The position numbers were made by a program, and so were the translations under genes. Positions 1 to 7,964 of a DNA stretch of 64,000 bases are shown here, one piece after another (position 1 is the stretch's first letter; the number at the start of each line of letters is the position of its first letter). The notes beneath the pieces were generated by a model, which ran no database searches, had not been told where the DNA came from, and saw only the letters and a list, made by a program, of their open reading frames with translations. The stretch covers positions 151,548-215,547 of the forward strand of contig JAEUJW010000066.1 of the NCBI GenBank assembly GCA_016793465.1. The letters run 5' to 3'. Source of the stretch: Myxococcales bacterium. Its GTDB lineage: Bacteria; Myxococcota; Polyangia; Nannocystales; Nannocystaceae.

Positions 1-826
1 CCAGCACGCCCGACGGCACGAACATGTCGGCGATCATCACCGCCTCCGGGACATCGCCGCCCGGGTTGCCGCGCACGTCGACGATCACCCCCGCCAGAGG
101 CGTCGCCCCAGCCGCCCGCCGCAGCTCCTTCAAGCTCTTTTTAAACAGCTCGCCGGTGCCCGCGCGGAACGCCCGCACGCGCATGTGGGCGAACTTCCGG
201 CCGGACTGCTCGACCAGCTTGCCCTCGACGAGGTTCTTCGGGTGGCCGGTGAGCCCGAGCTGCAGGGCGATGGGCGCCGGGTCTTGCCGGCGCTGGACCG
301 CGAGCTCGAGCGTATCGCCGTCGGCCCCCGCGAGCAGCGCCTCGACCTCGGCCTGCGACAGCATGAACGCGACCTCCTGGCCGCGGATCGCCAGGATCCT
401 GTCACCGGGCTGCAGGCCCGCCTTCTCGGCCGGTGAGGTCGGCAGCACCGCCGTCACCTCGAGCCAGGCGGGTCTGCGTCCGGCCTCGCCGCGATGCAGC
501 GTCACGGACATGCCGGAGGTCCCGCCCTTGCTGCGATCTCGCAGGGTCTGCCGCTCGTCGGCGGTCAGGTAGTGGCTGTAGGGGTCGAGCCCGCTGACGA
601 CCCGCTTCAGCGTCTCGGCCAGCACCGGCGAGGCCTCCACCGGGTCGACGTAGCGGTCGATCACCGTCTGGAGCGCGGCATCGAAGCCCGCGCGGTTGAG
701 CGTGCGGCTGCCGGCCTCGGCCTGCGGTGTCGGCCACCACGCCTGGACCGCCGCCATCGCCACCGCCCCGAGCGTGAACACCACGCCCGTCCTCAACCAG
801 GACATCCGACGCGACATGGACTGCAT
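1..826 (-). CDS. S41-family C-terminal processing peptidase (PDZ protease), 3' end outside window
   Basis: The frame is open from the start codon at 826 to the window edge (about 275 codons). The N-terminus has a short charged stretch, then a hydrophobic segment (residues about 11-27), so the protein is exported or membrane-anchored. A helical N-terminal region leads into a PDZ domain around residues 95-180 (LPTSPAEKAGLQPGDRILAI). The beginning of the S41 fold follows, with the hallmark DVRGNPGG near residue 255. The catalytic Ser and Lys lie beyond the window and cannot be checked. Family members cleave exported or unfolded proteins at their C-termini. Met at 817 is an alternative start. The family call is firm; the substrate is unknown. 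Confidence 0.9.
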   Translation of the reverse strand, partial: MQSMSRRMSWLRTGVVFTLGAVAMAAVQAWWPTPQAEAGSRTLNRAGFDAALQTVIDRYVDPVEASPVLAETLKRVVSGLDPYSHYLTADERQTLRDRSKGGTSGMSVTLHRGEAGRRPAWLEVTAVLPTSPAEKAGLQPGDRILAIRGQEVAFMLSQAEVEALLAGADGDTLELAVQRRQDPAPIALQLGLTGHPKNLVEGKLVEQSGRKFAHMRVRAFRAGTGELFKKSLKELRRAAGATPLAGVIVDVRGNPGGDVPEAVMIADMFVPSGVL

Positions 827-873
827 GGTGGCGCAGGAACGCGGGCCGATCCAGACCGGCCTTCATTCCCCGC

Positions 874-1047
874 TCACGCGGCCTTGAGCGGGACTTCGAC
901 CGGCAGGGGCTGAACCGGCGCGACCTGGACCACGGGGCTGTGCATCCGCGCCCGCTTCATCTCCAGCAGCGCGGACAGCATGGGGCGCACGGTGGCGGCA
1001 TCGACCAGGGAACGAACGAACTTGGCGGAGCGGGTGCGGGGCTGCAT
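874..1047 (-). CDS. small basic hypothetical protein, 57 aa
   Basis: A short frame begins at ATG 1047 and ends 47 nt before the S41 peptidase start, on the same strand. The product is basic in its first half (MQPRTRSAKFVRSL) and ends in a Val/Pro-rich tail (VVQVAPVQPLPVEVP). Codon third positions are GC-rich like those of real neighbours, and the upstream part of the same frame (repeat DNA, 1169-1304) does not look coding. There is no clear ribosome binding site and no recognised family. It could be a real small protein co-transcribed with the peptidase, or a chance frame. Confidence 0.35.
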   Translation of the reverse strand: MQPRTRSAKFVRSLVDAATVRPMLSALLEMKRARMHSPVVQVAPVQPLPVEVPLKAA

Positions 1048-1168
1048 ACCCAGACAAGTTGCAGGTGTTGTTCCATCCTGGCCAGCGCCCGCCCCGCCTA
1101 AAAAACTGCAGAAGTCCCGCACCCTTCCACGACAGGTTTGCGCTTCTTCGGGCGCCCCGGCGGGGCAT

Positions 1169-1304
1169 GGGTGTCCCGCCGGTGGGACAGCTTGTCCGCG
1201 ACGATGGAGGCAATCGCGACGCGATGCCACGAACTGCATCGTTCCAGGCCCGATTGGAGCGGGTGTCCCACCGGTTGGCCACCCTGACGACCGGCGGGAC
1301 ACCC
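1169..1304. repeat. intergenic repeat, 15-bp GGGTGTCCCRCCGGT in three copies
   Basis: GGGTGTCCCGCCGGT occurs at 1169-1183. A one-base variant (GGGTGTCCCACCGGT) lies at 1261-1275, and the reverse complement is at 1290-1304. The last two form an imperfect 15-bp inverted repeat around a 14-nt loop, so the transcript could fold into a strong hairpin. At 1172-1189 the repeat also contains TGTCCC-N6-GGGACA, related to the dispersed CTGTC...GACAG palindromes. The stretch 1048-1393 contains this repeat and no convincing gene. Confidence 0.7.
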
Positions 1305-1393
1305 GCGGTCGGTTCGATTTAAACGCTGAAGGCGAGCGCGGTGCGCTCGCCTCCTTTCTTTACACGCTCCGGCGACGGACGCGGGCCGACGTC

Positions 1394-1774
1394 CTAGCCG
1401 GGTTCCATGCCGCGAGCCGACTTGACCAGCTCGCGGATCTGCTTGGGCGAGAGCTGGGCAGCGACCGCGTTGAGCTCGTCGAGCAGCTCGGCCTTGGCGC
1501 CGCCTTTTTGTTTGGCGCGCGGCAGCAGCTCGGTCGGGTCGCAGCCGAAGGCCGACGCGAGCAGCAGCAGCGACTCGATGCGCGGCGCCTTGTAGCCGAG
1601 CTCGAGCTTGTTGACCGTGGTGACGGTGAGGCCGGTCGCCTTGGCGAGCTCCTCGATCGTCATGTGGGGTCGCCATCCGGTCTCGCCTTGGTTCTTGCGG
1701 CGGGTCTTCGGAGGAGGGGTCGCCGTCCGCCACAGTCTGATCCGTCGTCCGATCTCTTGCGCTACTTCGTTCAT
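1394..1774 (-). CDS. XRE-family helix-turn-helix regulator, 126 aa
   Basis: The core (HMTIEELAKATGLTVTTVN followed by LELGYKAPRIESLLLLASA) is a canonical Cro/CI-type HTH in mid-protein, preceded by a basic stretch (RRIRLWRTATPPPKTRR) and followed by a short helical tail. The start at ATG 1774 is chosen because a GAGGGG ribosome binding site lies a few nt upstream; the frame is open further but non-coding in character. A perfect 7-2-7 palindrome at 1843-1858 in the upstream region is a natural candidate for its own operator. Role: probably a local DNA-binding repressor; targets are unknown. Confidence 0.9.
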   Translation of the reverse strand: MNEVAQEIGRRIRLWRTATPPPKTRRKNQGETGWRPHMTIEELAKATGLTVTTVNKLELGYKAPRIESLLLLASAFGCDPTELLPRAKQKGGAKAELLDELNAVAAQLSPKQIRELVKSARGMEPG

Positions 1775-1842
1775 GATCTGATCCCCTCGGAGGATGATGG
1801 CCCGGCGGGGATGATGACACACCTCTCGCACCCCCTTGAACG

Positions 1843-1858
1843 GTCTACAAATGTAGAC
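1843..1858. promoter_or_regulatory. palindromic operator candidate upstream of the XRE gene
   Basis: GTCTACA-AA-TGTAGAC is a perfect inverted repeat (7-bp arms, 2-nt centre). It lies about 69 bp upstream of the XRE start codon, in the gap between that gene and the 3' end of the TonB-type receptor gene. It is AT-richer than its surroundings. Autoregulation by the adjacent XRE protein is an inference from position and symmetry only. Confidence 0.5.
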
Positions 1859-1937
1859 TATTCTCACGGGCAGGTCCGAAAGCACAGGGACCAAGGGGCA
1901 GCCTCGCCTGTCCCTCGGGTCATCTCGGCAGAACGCC

Positions 1938-4505
1938 TCAAAACACCCCGCGAACGCCGATCGACGGCAAGATGTAGCGCAGGCTCTGCTGCGTGCAGCC
2001 GATCGGCGCGAAGTACCCGCCTGGCCCCGAGGCCAGGCTCCGGAACCCGCCGACGTTGGTCGTTCCGTTGAGCGTGCATGTGAACACTTCGCGCGAATAG
2101 GTCGCGTTGAGCACGTCGACGATCAGCTGCAGCTGCCAGGCCCTGAACCGCCAGGTCCGCTCGGCCCGCAGGTCCATCTGGAAGAACGGCGGCAGCCGCT
2201 GGTTGTTGCGGTTGTACGTCAACGCGTCCGCGGCCGACTGGCCCTCCATCGCCGCGGTGTACGGCCGGCCCGTGTTGAAGTGCACGCGTCCGCCGAGGTT
2301 CCACTTCTCGCCGATGCGGTAGCCGAGCACCAGGTTCAGGATGTGGCGCTGGTCCCAGTTGGACGGCGCCCGCCCGCCCTGGTCGAACGTCCGCGTCGAG
2401 CGCGACAGCGTGTACGCCGCCCACCCGTAGACCCGCTGGCGCGGGGCCAGGCGCAGCATCGTCTCGAGCCCGTAGGCCCAGCCGGTCGCGTTGACGACGA
2501 TGTCCTCGAACTCCGAGACCCCGCCGCGCATCGCCGCCGCGAAGTCGTAGTCCTGCAGGTTCGACATGCGCCCGAGGTACGCGTCCTGGGTGAGGATGAA
2601 CTTGTCGGCGACGTTGAACTCGTAGCCGAGGCTGCCTTGCACGTTGCGTTGCAGCCCGCGTTCGAACCCGAAGCTCTCGACGCCCGGCAGCGGGATCGGG
2701 AAGCTCGGCGGCTGGTGGTACATGCCGAGGTTCTGGCGCAGCGTCCAGCGGTCGGTGAGGCGCTGGCGGACCAGCAGCCTGGGATCGAGCCCGAACGCGT
2801 GGGTCGCCGACGTCGCCTGCGGCAGCACGGCCGACGAGCCGAGCTGCACGTACAGGTCGCCGCGCACGCCCGGTCGCAGGTCGACCCGGCCCTTGCGCCA
2901 CAGCAGCTCCGCGTAGAAGCCCGTCGCCGAGACCACGCGGTCGCTGAGCACGTTCGACAGGTTCTCGACCGCCGCCGGCCCCATCGACCCGGTGTCGGTG
3001 CGAAAGATCTGGAACTGCTGATCGACCCCGAGCCCGACCTCCGCGTTGCCGGTGTCGCCGAGCGGCAGGCGCACGTCGACGCGCGGCGAGACCTGCCACT
3101 CGTTGGTCTTGATCTCGCTGATGCCCGCGCGGTCGAGCCCGAGCGCCAGGCTGTAGCTCGCCGACCCGCCGCGCGGCAGCTGCTGCTGCACGCGCTGCTG
3201 GATGCGATAGAACTCGAAGCGCAGGATCGGGTCGGGCGCCGTCTTGTCGCCGATCTCGTCGAAGCTGCCGTACGCGAACGCCGTGTACTGCGCGTTGCGG
3301 GCCAGGCGGTGGTCGAAGCGCGCCTGATAGTCCCAGAACCGCAGCTTCACGGTCGACTGCACCAGGCTCAGCACCCCCGCCGTGTAGCTGTAGCGCCCCG
3401 CCAGCGTCAGCGACCCGCGCGCCGTCCCCGTGCGACAGCTCTTCTTGCGCTTGTTGCCGTTCGCGTCCTTGCCTGTCCTTTCAGACAGCTTCATTTGCAT
3501 GCACGCCGGGTCGCGCGCGCGGTTGAGCGGCACCTCGACGAGCCCGCCCGCGTCGGTCAGTTTGATCTCGAACTCGCCGTAGACGCGGTCCTTGCGGGCC
3601 GCCTTGGTGCGCCCCTCGATCATGCCCGACGCGTAGCGCCCGAGCCGCACCGGCGCCCCGCTCGGATAAAAGTCGACCTGGTCGATGAAGTACGGGTGCA
3701 CGATCGACGGGCCGATCGCCACGTGGAACAGGATCGGCACCTTGACCCCGTCGAGGAAGTAGCCCGTGTTCCCGGGCGCCGCCCCGCGGACCACCACGTA
3801 CGGCAGGAAGCCCGCCAGCTGCGACGCCCCCGGCAGACTTTTAATAACTCTGAACGGGTCTCCGAACGTGCCCGGCAGCGCGTGGATCTCGTCGTCGCGC
3901 AGCGTCGTGCTCGAGATGGCCACCTCGCGCTGCTGCCGGACCACCGTGCGGTACGGGTTGCCGTCGAGGTCCGGCGCCATGCGATATTCGAACGTCAGGT
4001 CCTGCCCGTCCGCCAGGCGCACCGTGATCGGCAGCTCGCGGAAGCCCGGCGCCCGGATCTTCAGCTTGTGCTCCCCCGGCGCCAGCCACAGCTCGAAGCG
4101 CCCGTTCGCGTCGGTCACCGCCGTGTCCGCCAGCGCCTCGCCGAGGATCCTCGCCCCGAACACCACGTCGCGGCTGCCGTACACCAGCACCTGCCCCTGC
4201 AGCCGCGCCCGCCCCTGCGGCGCCTGCGGCGTCGCCTGCCCGCTCGCGCTCGCCGTATCCCTGTCCCCGGGGACAGGTCCCGGCGCCCGCGACGGCTCCC
4301 TGTCCTCGGGGACAGGTCCCGGCGCCCGCGACGGCTCCGGCGCCGCCTCGCGCGTGCCGTCCCCCGGCACCGCCAGCGGCACCGACTCGACCGGCCTGTC
4401 CCTCGGGACAGCCGCCGGCGCCGCCGCCCCCGCGACCGCAGGCGCCGCCACGAGCGCGAGGGCGAGGGCTGCGAGGCGCGTCACCGCCGGAGGATACCTG
4501 CACAT
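1938..4505 (-). CDS. TonB-dependent receptor with carboxypeptidase-like regulatory domain, 855 aa
   Basis: A signal peptide (residues about 8-26, LAALALALVAAPAVAGA) is followed by a Pro/Asp-rich linker with two 13-residue repeats. A CarboxypepD_reg-like beta-sandwich spans about 98-180 (ending near LAPGEHKLKIRAPGF). The plug domain follows at about 195-310 (LPGTFGDPFRVIKSLPG, then VVVRGAAPGNTGYFLDG). A long beta-barrel rich in alternating aromatic strands ends in Phe (GVRGVF), the usual outer-membrane C-terminal signature. Such proteins sit in the outer membrane and take up or sense ligands using TonB energy; the ligand cannot be told. The gene carries four CTGTC...GACAG palindromes, three of them in the linker. 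Confidence 0.93.
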   Translation of the reverse strand: MCRYPPAVTRLAALALALVAAPAVAGAAAPAAVPRDRPVESVPLAVPGDGTREAAPEPSRAPGPVPEDREPSRAPGPVPGDRDTASASGQATPQAPQGRARLQGQVLVYGSRDVVFGARILGEALADTAVTDANGRFELWLAPGEHKLKIRAPGFRELPITVRLADGQDLTFEYRMAPDLDGNPYRTVVRQQREVAISSTTLRDDEIHALPGTFGDPFRVIKSLPGASQLAGFLPYVVVRGAAPGNTGYFLDGVKVPILFHVAIGPSIVHPYFIDQVDFYPSGAPVRLGRYASGMIEGRTKAARKDRVYGEFEIKLTDAGGLVEVPLNRARDPACMQMKLSERTGKDANGNKRKKSCRTGTARGSLTLAGRYSYTAGVLSLVQSTVKLRFWDYQARFDHRLARNAQYTAFAYGSFDEIGDKTAPDPILRFEFYRIQQRVQQQLPRGGSASYSLALGLDRAGISEIKTNEWQVSPRVDVRLPLGDTGNAEVGLGVDQQFQIFRTDTGSMGPAAVENLSNVLSDRVVSATGFYAELLWRKGRVDLRPGVRGDLYVQLGSSAVLPQATSATHAFGLDPRLLVRQRLTDRWTLRQNLGMYHQPPSFPIPLPGVESFGFERGLQRNVQGSLGYEFNVADKFILTQDAYLGRMSNLQDYDFAAAMRGGVSEFEDIVVNATGWAYGLETMLRLAPRQRVYGWAAYTLSRSTRTFDQGGRAPSNWDQRHILNLVLGYRIGEKWNLGGRVHFNTGRPYTAAMEGQSAADALTYNRNNQRLPPFFQMDLRAERTWRFRAWQLQLIVDVLNATYSREVFTCTLNGTTNVGGFRSLASGPGGYFAPIGCTQQSLRYILPSIGVRGVF
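3473..3488. repeat. dispersed palindrome CTGTC-N6-GACAG
   Basis: CTGTCCTTTCAGACAG lies inside the TonB-type receptor gene, in an extracellular-loop-like, Lys/Arg-rich part of the protein. It is one of about twelve copies in the window. Confidence 0.6.
4261..4338. repeat. 39-bp tandem repeat, two units, each carrying a CTGTC palindrome
   Basis: Units at 4261-4299 and 4300-4338 differ by one base in the palindrome (CTGTCCCCGGGGACAG at 4261-4276, CTGTCCTCGGGGACAG at 4300-4315). On the minus strand they encode two 13-residue repeats (EPSRAPGPVPEDR and a GDR variant) in the linker between signal peptide and first domain of the TonB-type receptor. The unit length is a multiple of three, so the frame is kept. 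Confidence 0.85.
4396..4411. repeat. dispersed palindrome CTGTC-N6-GACAG
   Basis: CTGTCCCTCGGGACAG lies in the signal-proximal linker of the TonB-type receptor gene, a third copy close to the tandem pair at 4261-4338. Confidence 0.6.
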
Positions 4506-4527
4506 GCACGCCGGGACACCCGGCCAT

Positions 4528-4992
4528 TCACGGTGCTTCGCGACGCCCTGCGCCCCCGTCCGCGCTCGCCTTCCGCGCCCGCCGCCCCGGCAGCGCCCGC
4601 TCCTCGCCGCGCGGCGCCGCGGCCCTCGGCTCGGCCTTCGCCGGCCCGGCCTTCACCGGCCCGGCCTTCGCCGGCGGCTGCGCCGGCGTCTCGCTCAGCG
4701 CCCCGGGCCGCACCCGCATGACCGCGGGCGGCCGCCGCGGCGCCGGCGCCTCGCCTGCGGGCACGAACGTCGGCGCCTCGACGTACTCGCCGAGCATGCG
4801 CTGCTTGACCTCGTCGAGGGCCGGTCGGACGCGCGCGCGTGCTCCGTCGAGCAGCGCCTTGGCCTCGCGGGTCTCGCCGATGCGGTCCACGTGATCCGCG
4901 AACGTGCGGTCCCCGAGCTTGACGCTGAACGCCGCCCACAGGACGACCACCAGGAAGCCGACGCTGACGAGGGTGCGGAGCGGACCGAGCAC
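4528..4992 (-). CDS. single-pass membrane protein with Ala/Pro/Lys-rich tail, 154 aa, function unknown
   Basis: One transmembrane segment (residues about 7-24, TLVSVGFLVVVLWAAF) precedes a short charged helical region (DRTFADHVDRIGETREAKAL, a possible coiled coil). A low-complexity basic tail follows, with KAGPVKAGPAKAEP repeats and many Arg. The gene lies upstream of the receptor gene on the same strand, 22 nt away, so the two may be co-transcribed. No family is recognised. The tail could be a periplasm-spanning linker or a cytoplasmic nucleic-acid-binding tail; topology is uncertain. Confidence 0.65.
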   Translation of the reverse strand: MLGPLRTLVSVGFLVVVLWAAFSVKLGDRTFADHVDRIGETREAKALLDGARARVRPALDEVKQRMLGEYVEAPTFVPAGEAPAPRRPPAVMRVRPGALSETPAQPPAKAGPVKAGPAKAEPRAAAPRGEERALPGRRARKASADGGAGRREAP

Positions 4993-5057
4993 GCGCGCCG
5001 TAGCCTCGCCCCGTCCACCGCCGACCGCAAAATTTCAGCAGTCTCGGCGATCTCGAA

Positions 5058-5888
5058 TCAGCGATCCGCCGTCGACTCGCGCCCGAGCTCCCCGGCGACC
5101 CTGGCCGCCTCCTGGATCGTCCGCGCGAGCACCGAGCGGATCCTCCCGTCCTCCATGGTCAAGATCCCGGCGATCGTGCAGCCCGCCGGCGTCGTCACCT
5201 GGTCCTTCAGCGCCGCCGGGTGCCTGGAGGTCTGCAGCACCATGCGCGCCGCCCCCTGGAACACCTGGGCCGCGATCTCGAGCGCCAGGTTGCGCGGCAG
5301 CCCCATCATCACCCCGCCGTCGGCCATCGCCTCGATCATCACGTACACGAACGCCGGCCCGCTCGCGCCGAGGCTGGTGACCGCGTCCATCAGCTTGTCC
5401 TCGACCTCGACGCAGCGCCCCACCGTCTCGAACACCCGCACCGTCGCCGCCGCCGCCGCATCGCTCACCCCCGGCCCGCGCGCGAGCACGGTCATGCCCT
5501 CATTAATTAAACACGGCGTGTTCGGCATGGCCCGGATCACCGCCGAGCCCGGCAACCACCCCGCGAGCTGCGACAGCGTCACCCCGGCCGCGATGCTGAT
5601 CACAGTCTTGCCGAGCAGCGCCTCGCGCACGCCCGGGACCTGCAGCACCTTGCCGATGCGCTGGGGCTTGACCGTCAGCACCACCATCTCGGCGCCCGCG
5701 CACGCGGCCACGTTGTCGAGCGTGGCCGCCACCCCGTGACGCTGACGCAGGGCCTCGGCCGCCTCGACGCGCCGCGCCGTCACGATCACCTCCGAGGGCG
5801 TGTACACCCCGGCGCGCAGCAGCCCGCCGACGATCGCCTCGCCCATCGTCCCGCAGCCGACGATCGCCAACCGATGCGCGTGTGTCAT
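5058..5888 (-). CDS. proC: pyrroline-5-carboxylate reductase
   Basis: This enzyme catalyses the last step of proline biosynthesis, reducing 1-pyrroline-5-carboxylate with NAD(P)H. The Rossmann motif is at the extreme N-terminus (LAIVGCGTMGEAIVGGLL). VLTVKPQ, VIRAMPNTPCLINEG and the C-terminal dimerisation helices with TSLGASGPAFVYVMIEAMADGG and HPAALKDQVTTPAGCT are all typical of ProC. The length (276 aa from ATG 5888) matches the family. A TTAATTAA word occurs at Leu-Ile-Asn (5503-5510). A TTACGG box 7 nt before the start suggests a leaderless transcript. Confidence 0.96.
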   Translation of the reverse strand: MTHAHRLAIVGCGTMGEAIVGGLLRAGVYTPSEVIVTARRVEAAEALRQRHGVAATLDNVAACAGAEMVVLTVKPQRIGKVLQVPGVREALLGKTVISIAAGVTLSQLAGWLPGSAVIRAMPNTPCLINEGMTVLARGPGVSDAAAAATVRVFETVGRCVEVEDKLMDAVTSLGASGPAFVYVMIEAMADGGVMMGLPRNLALEIAAQVFQGAARMVLQTSRHPAALKDQVTTPAGCTIAGILTMEDGRIRSVLARTIQEAARVAGELGRESTADR

Positions 5889-5930
5889 GCGCCGCCCGTA
5901 ACACACGCGCGCCCGCCCGGGCCAGAAACT

Positions 5931-6611
5931 TCACGCCGGCGGCACGCGGGAGATCGTCCCGCCGCCCGCTTCACCGGCCTCGCCGGCGCCCTCGGCCCGC
6001 AGCGGCACGACCCCCTCGGCCCACGGGCTCTCCTCCTCGACCTCGACCGCCGTCGTCGTCGCGTCGACGACGCCCTTCACCCGCCCCTCCTCGACCACGA
6101 ACTCCGACCCCGCCGCCCCCGCCGGCCAGCTCCCCCGCGCCGCCGCGGCCAGCTCCGGCAGCAACGTGCCACCGATCTCCTCCAGCCGCTTCTTCAACGC
6201 CTGGACCAGCTGGAAGTAATCTTTCCGGGAATAGCGCTTGTTGAGCACGCAGTAGGATTCGCCGCGCAAACCGACGCAGGCGAAGCACTGCTCGCAGCGC
6301 GAACAGTCGAGGCACAGCAACAAATACTGCGAATCCTCACAAGATTCGCTGAGCTCGACCTCGTTGCAGCCCACGCAGCGCCTGGCGCTCCGCGTCCGCG
6401 TGCAGCGCACGCAGTCCTCGCACTGCTCGCAGTTGCCGCAGTCCTCGCACCGCACGCAGCGCACGCAGAAGCGGCAGCGCTGGCAGTCGAGGCACTGCTC
6501 GCAGCGCAGGTTGCCCTTGCCCTCGCCCGCGTGCAGCGGGTCGCGGGCGCCGCGGTAGGCGGACACGAGGCCCCGGAATTGGGCCAGCAGCTCGTCGAGC
6601 GTGACGGACAC
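5931..6611 (-). CDS. cysteine-ladder protein (Cys at every third residue), 226 aa
   Basis: The N-terminus is a short helical segment (SVTLDELLAQFRGLVSAYRG). From about residue 36, twelve cysteines follow each other with exact spacing of three (CEQC LDC QRC RFC VRC VRC EDC and so on). A second run of five (CLDCSRCEQCFAC) follows, giving 21 Cys in all within about 95 residues. The region then has GESYCVLNKRYSRKDYFQLV and a helical, acidic C-terminal part. No signal peptide is visible, so a cytoplasmic metal-binding or structural role is more likely than a disulfide role, but this is inference. The start is GTG 6611. It is divergent from the Cys-rich lipoprotein gene. No function can be assigned. 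Confidence 0.8.
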   Translation of the reverse strand: MSVTLDELLAQFRGLVSAYRGARDPLHAGEGKGNLRCEQCLDCQRCRFCVRCVRCEDCGNCEQCEDCVRCTRTRSARRCVGCNEVELSESCEDSQYLLLCLDCSRCEQCFACVGLRGESYCVLNKRYSRKDYFQLVQALKKRLEEIGGTLLPELAAAARGSWPAGAAGSEFVVEEGRVKGVVDATTTAVEVEEESPWAEGVVPLRAEGAGEAGEAGGGTISRVPPA

Positions 6612-6679
6612 AGGGCGCTCAGGTTGCCAGAAACGCCGGCCCCCCGGGAAGGGCGGGACGATGTATGCTGCGCGCGCCC

Positions 6680-7462
6680 ATGCCCCGCGTCCCGCACGGC
6701 CCTCCCGGCCAGCGCCAGCCCGCCCCGCCGCGCTCCGTCGCGGCCCCCGGCCTGCGCTCCCCGGGGTTCTTCTCCGCCGCTCCGGGCGTCCTCGCCGTCG
6801 CGCTCGCGCTCCTCGCCGTGGCCGGCTGCCAGCGGAAGATCGGCGCCGCCTGCCGCGTGAGCACCGACTGCAGCATCCGCGGCGACCGCGTCTGCGACCT
6901 CAGCCACCTGGTCGACGGCGACGGCAACTACGACCCCAAGGGCAAGGGCGAGTGCACCATCGACGGCTGCAACACCACCACCTGCCCGCGCGAGGGCGAG
7001 TGCGTGCAGGTCTACGGCGCCGAGTTCCTCAGCGTGGCCTGCGACCCCGAGCTCGAAGATCGCCCCCACCCCTACAACGACGAGCTGCGGGCGCGCTTCG
7101 CCGCCTGCCACACCGACCCGCCCAAGCGTTGCACCGACCCCGAGCTCGAGCCCGGCGACCCCGGCTGCGAGCTCGACTTCGCCGCCGACCAGTCGATCGC
7201 CTGCAACGACTGCCAGGCCTCCGAGATCTGCCTCCCCGAGGGCCTCTGCGCCGACGTGCTGTCCGCCCGCACCAGCTGCCGCAAGCGCTGCCGCACCGAC
7301 CGCAAGTGCCGTGACGGCTACGAGTGCCGCTCGACCGGCAGCAACGGCGTGTACCCCGTCTCGAGCCCCGAACACCCGTTCGGCGCCGAGGACGTCTCGA
7401 TCTGCATGCCCATCCGCCGCGGCCCCGACGAGAGCGACGACCCGGAAGTCGTCGAAGAGTAG
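6680..7462 (+). CDS. cysteine-rich lipoprotein, 260 aa
   Basis: An N-terminal basic region is followed by a hydrophobic segment and a lipobox (LLAVAGC), so the mature protein is a lipid-anchored envelope protein. The mature part has roughly 20 Cys in short patterns (ACRVSTDCSIRGDRVCDL, CNDCQASEICLPEGLC, CRKRCRTDRKCRDGYECR) typical of disulfide-rich myxobacterial surface lipoproteins, and ends acidic. The start at ATG 6680 is preferred over the ATG at 6665 because a TATGCT -10-like box occupies 6664-6669. No enzymatic motif is seen and the function is unknown. Confidence 0.8.
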   Translation: MPRVPHGPPGQRQPAPPRSVAAPGLRSPGFFSAAPGVLAVALALLAVAGCQRKIGAACRVSTDCSIRGDRVCDLSHLVDGDGNYDPKGKGECTIDGCNTTTCPREGECVQVYGAEFLSVACDPELEDRPHPYNDELRARFAACHTDPPKRCTDPELEPGDPGCELDFAADQSIACNDCQASEICLPEGLCADVLSARTSCRKRCRTDRKCRDGYECRSTGSNGVYPVSSPEHPFGAEDVSICMPIRRGPDESDDPEVVEE

Positions 7463-7476
7463 GCGAGGCGCAGGCG

Positions 7477-7510
7477 GGGTGGCCAACGGGCGGACCGGGT
7501 GGCCAACGGG
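7477..7510. repeat. 14-bp intergenic direct repeat GGGTGGCCAACGGG
   Basis: Two identical copies at 7477-7490 and 7497-7510 (period 20) lie just downstream of the Cys-rich lipoprotein gene, followed by a partial inverted copy (TCGGCCACC). The TGGCCA core recurs in the loop of the 1261-1304 repeat, suggesting one intergenic repeat family. Confidence 0.6.
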
Positions 7511-7625
7511 TCGGCCACCTGGCCCTTCGACCACCTCGTAAATCCTTGAAATTGCACGCGCCGCTCGTGGTGCCCGGCTTGCTCATGGGGAGGCATCGGC
7601 CAACGCGCCGAGGAGACCAAAGACC

Positions 7626-7964
7626 ATGTTCAAGTCCATCGTTCACCTGTTCGCCGGCGCCGCCGCGGCCGCCGTCCTGTTCACCGCGAGCCCCGCGTTC
7701 GCCGCCCCCCAGCTCGAGGGCCAGATCAACATCAACACCGCGACCCAGGAGCAGCTCGAGCTGCTCCCGGGGGTCGGTCCGGCCATGGCCAAGAAGATCG
7801 TCGACTACCGCGCCGCCAAGCCGTTCAGCGAGCCCCTGCAGATCGTCCGCATCAAGGGCATCGGCCGCAAGACCTTCGACCGCATGAAGACCATGCTGAC
7901 CGTCAAGGGTGAGACCACCCTCCGCGAGGTCGGCAAGGACGAGCTCGACGCCAAGGCCAAGTAG
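7626..7964 (+). CDS. exported ComEA-like helix-hairpin-helix protein, 112 aa
   Basis: A cleavable signal peptide (residues 1-26, ending FTASPAFA-A) precedes a single ComEA-type helix-hairpin-helix DNA-binding unit. It begins with the diagnostic INTATQEQLELLPGVGPAMA and has a second hairpin at IVRIKGIGRKTF. A good ribosome binding site (GAGGAG) lies before the ATG. Members of this family bind DNA non-specifically in the periplasm and aid DNA uptake; whether this one does is inference. It stands alone, followed by a gap and a strong hairpin terminator. Confidence 0.9.
   Translation: MFKSIVHLFAGAAAAAVLFTASPAFAAPQLEGQININTATQEQLELLPGVGPAMAKKIVDYRAAKPFSEPLQIVRIKGIGRKTFDRMKTMLTVKGETTLREVGKDELDAKAK

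Noticed and set aside
1048..1393. Coding extension of the small 57-aa frame through the repeat region
   Set aside because: The extended frame is built from the GGGTGTCCC repeats and has no coding character.
4261..4338. 39-bp repeats as a possible CRISPR remnant
   Set aside because: Only two adjacent units without spacer, in frame in a receptor gene.
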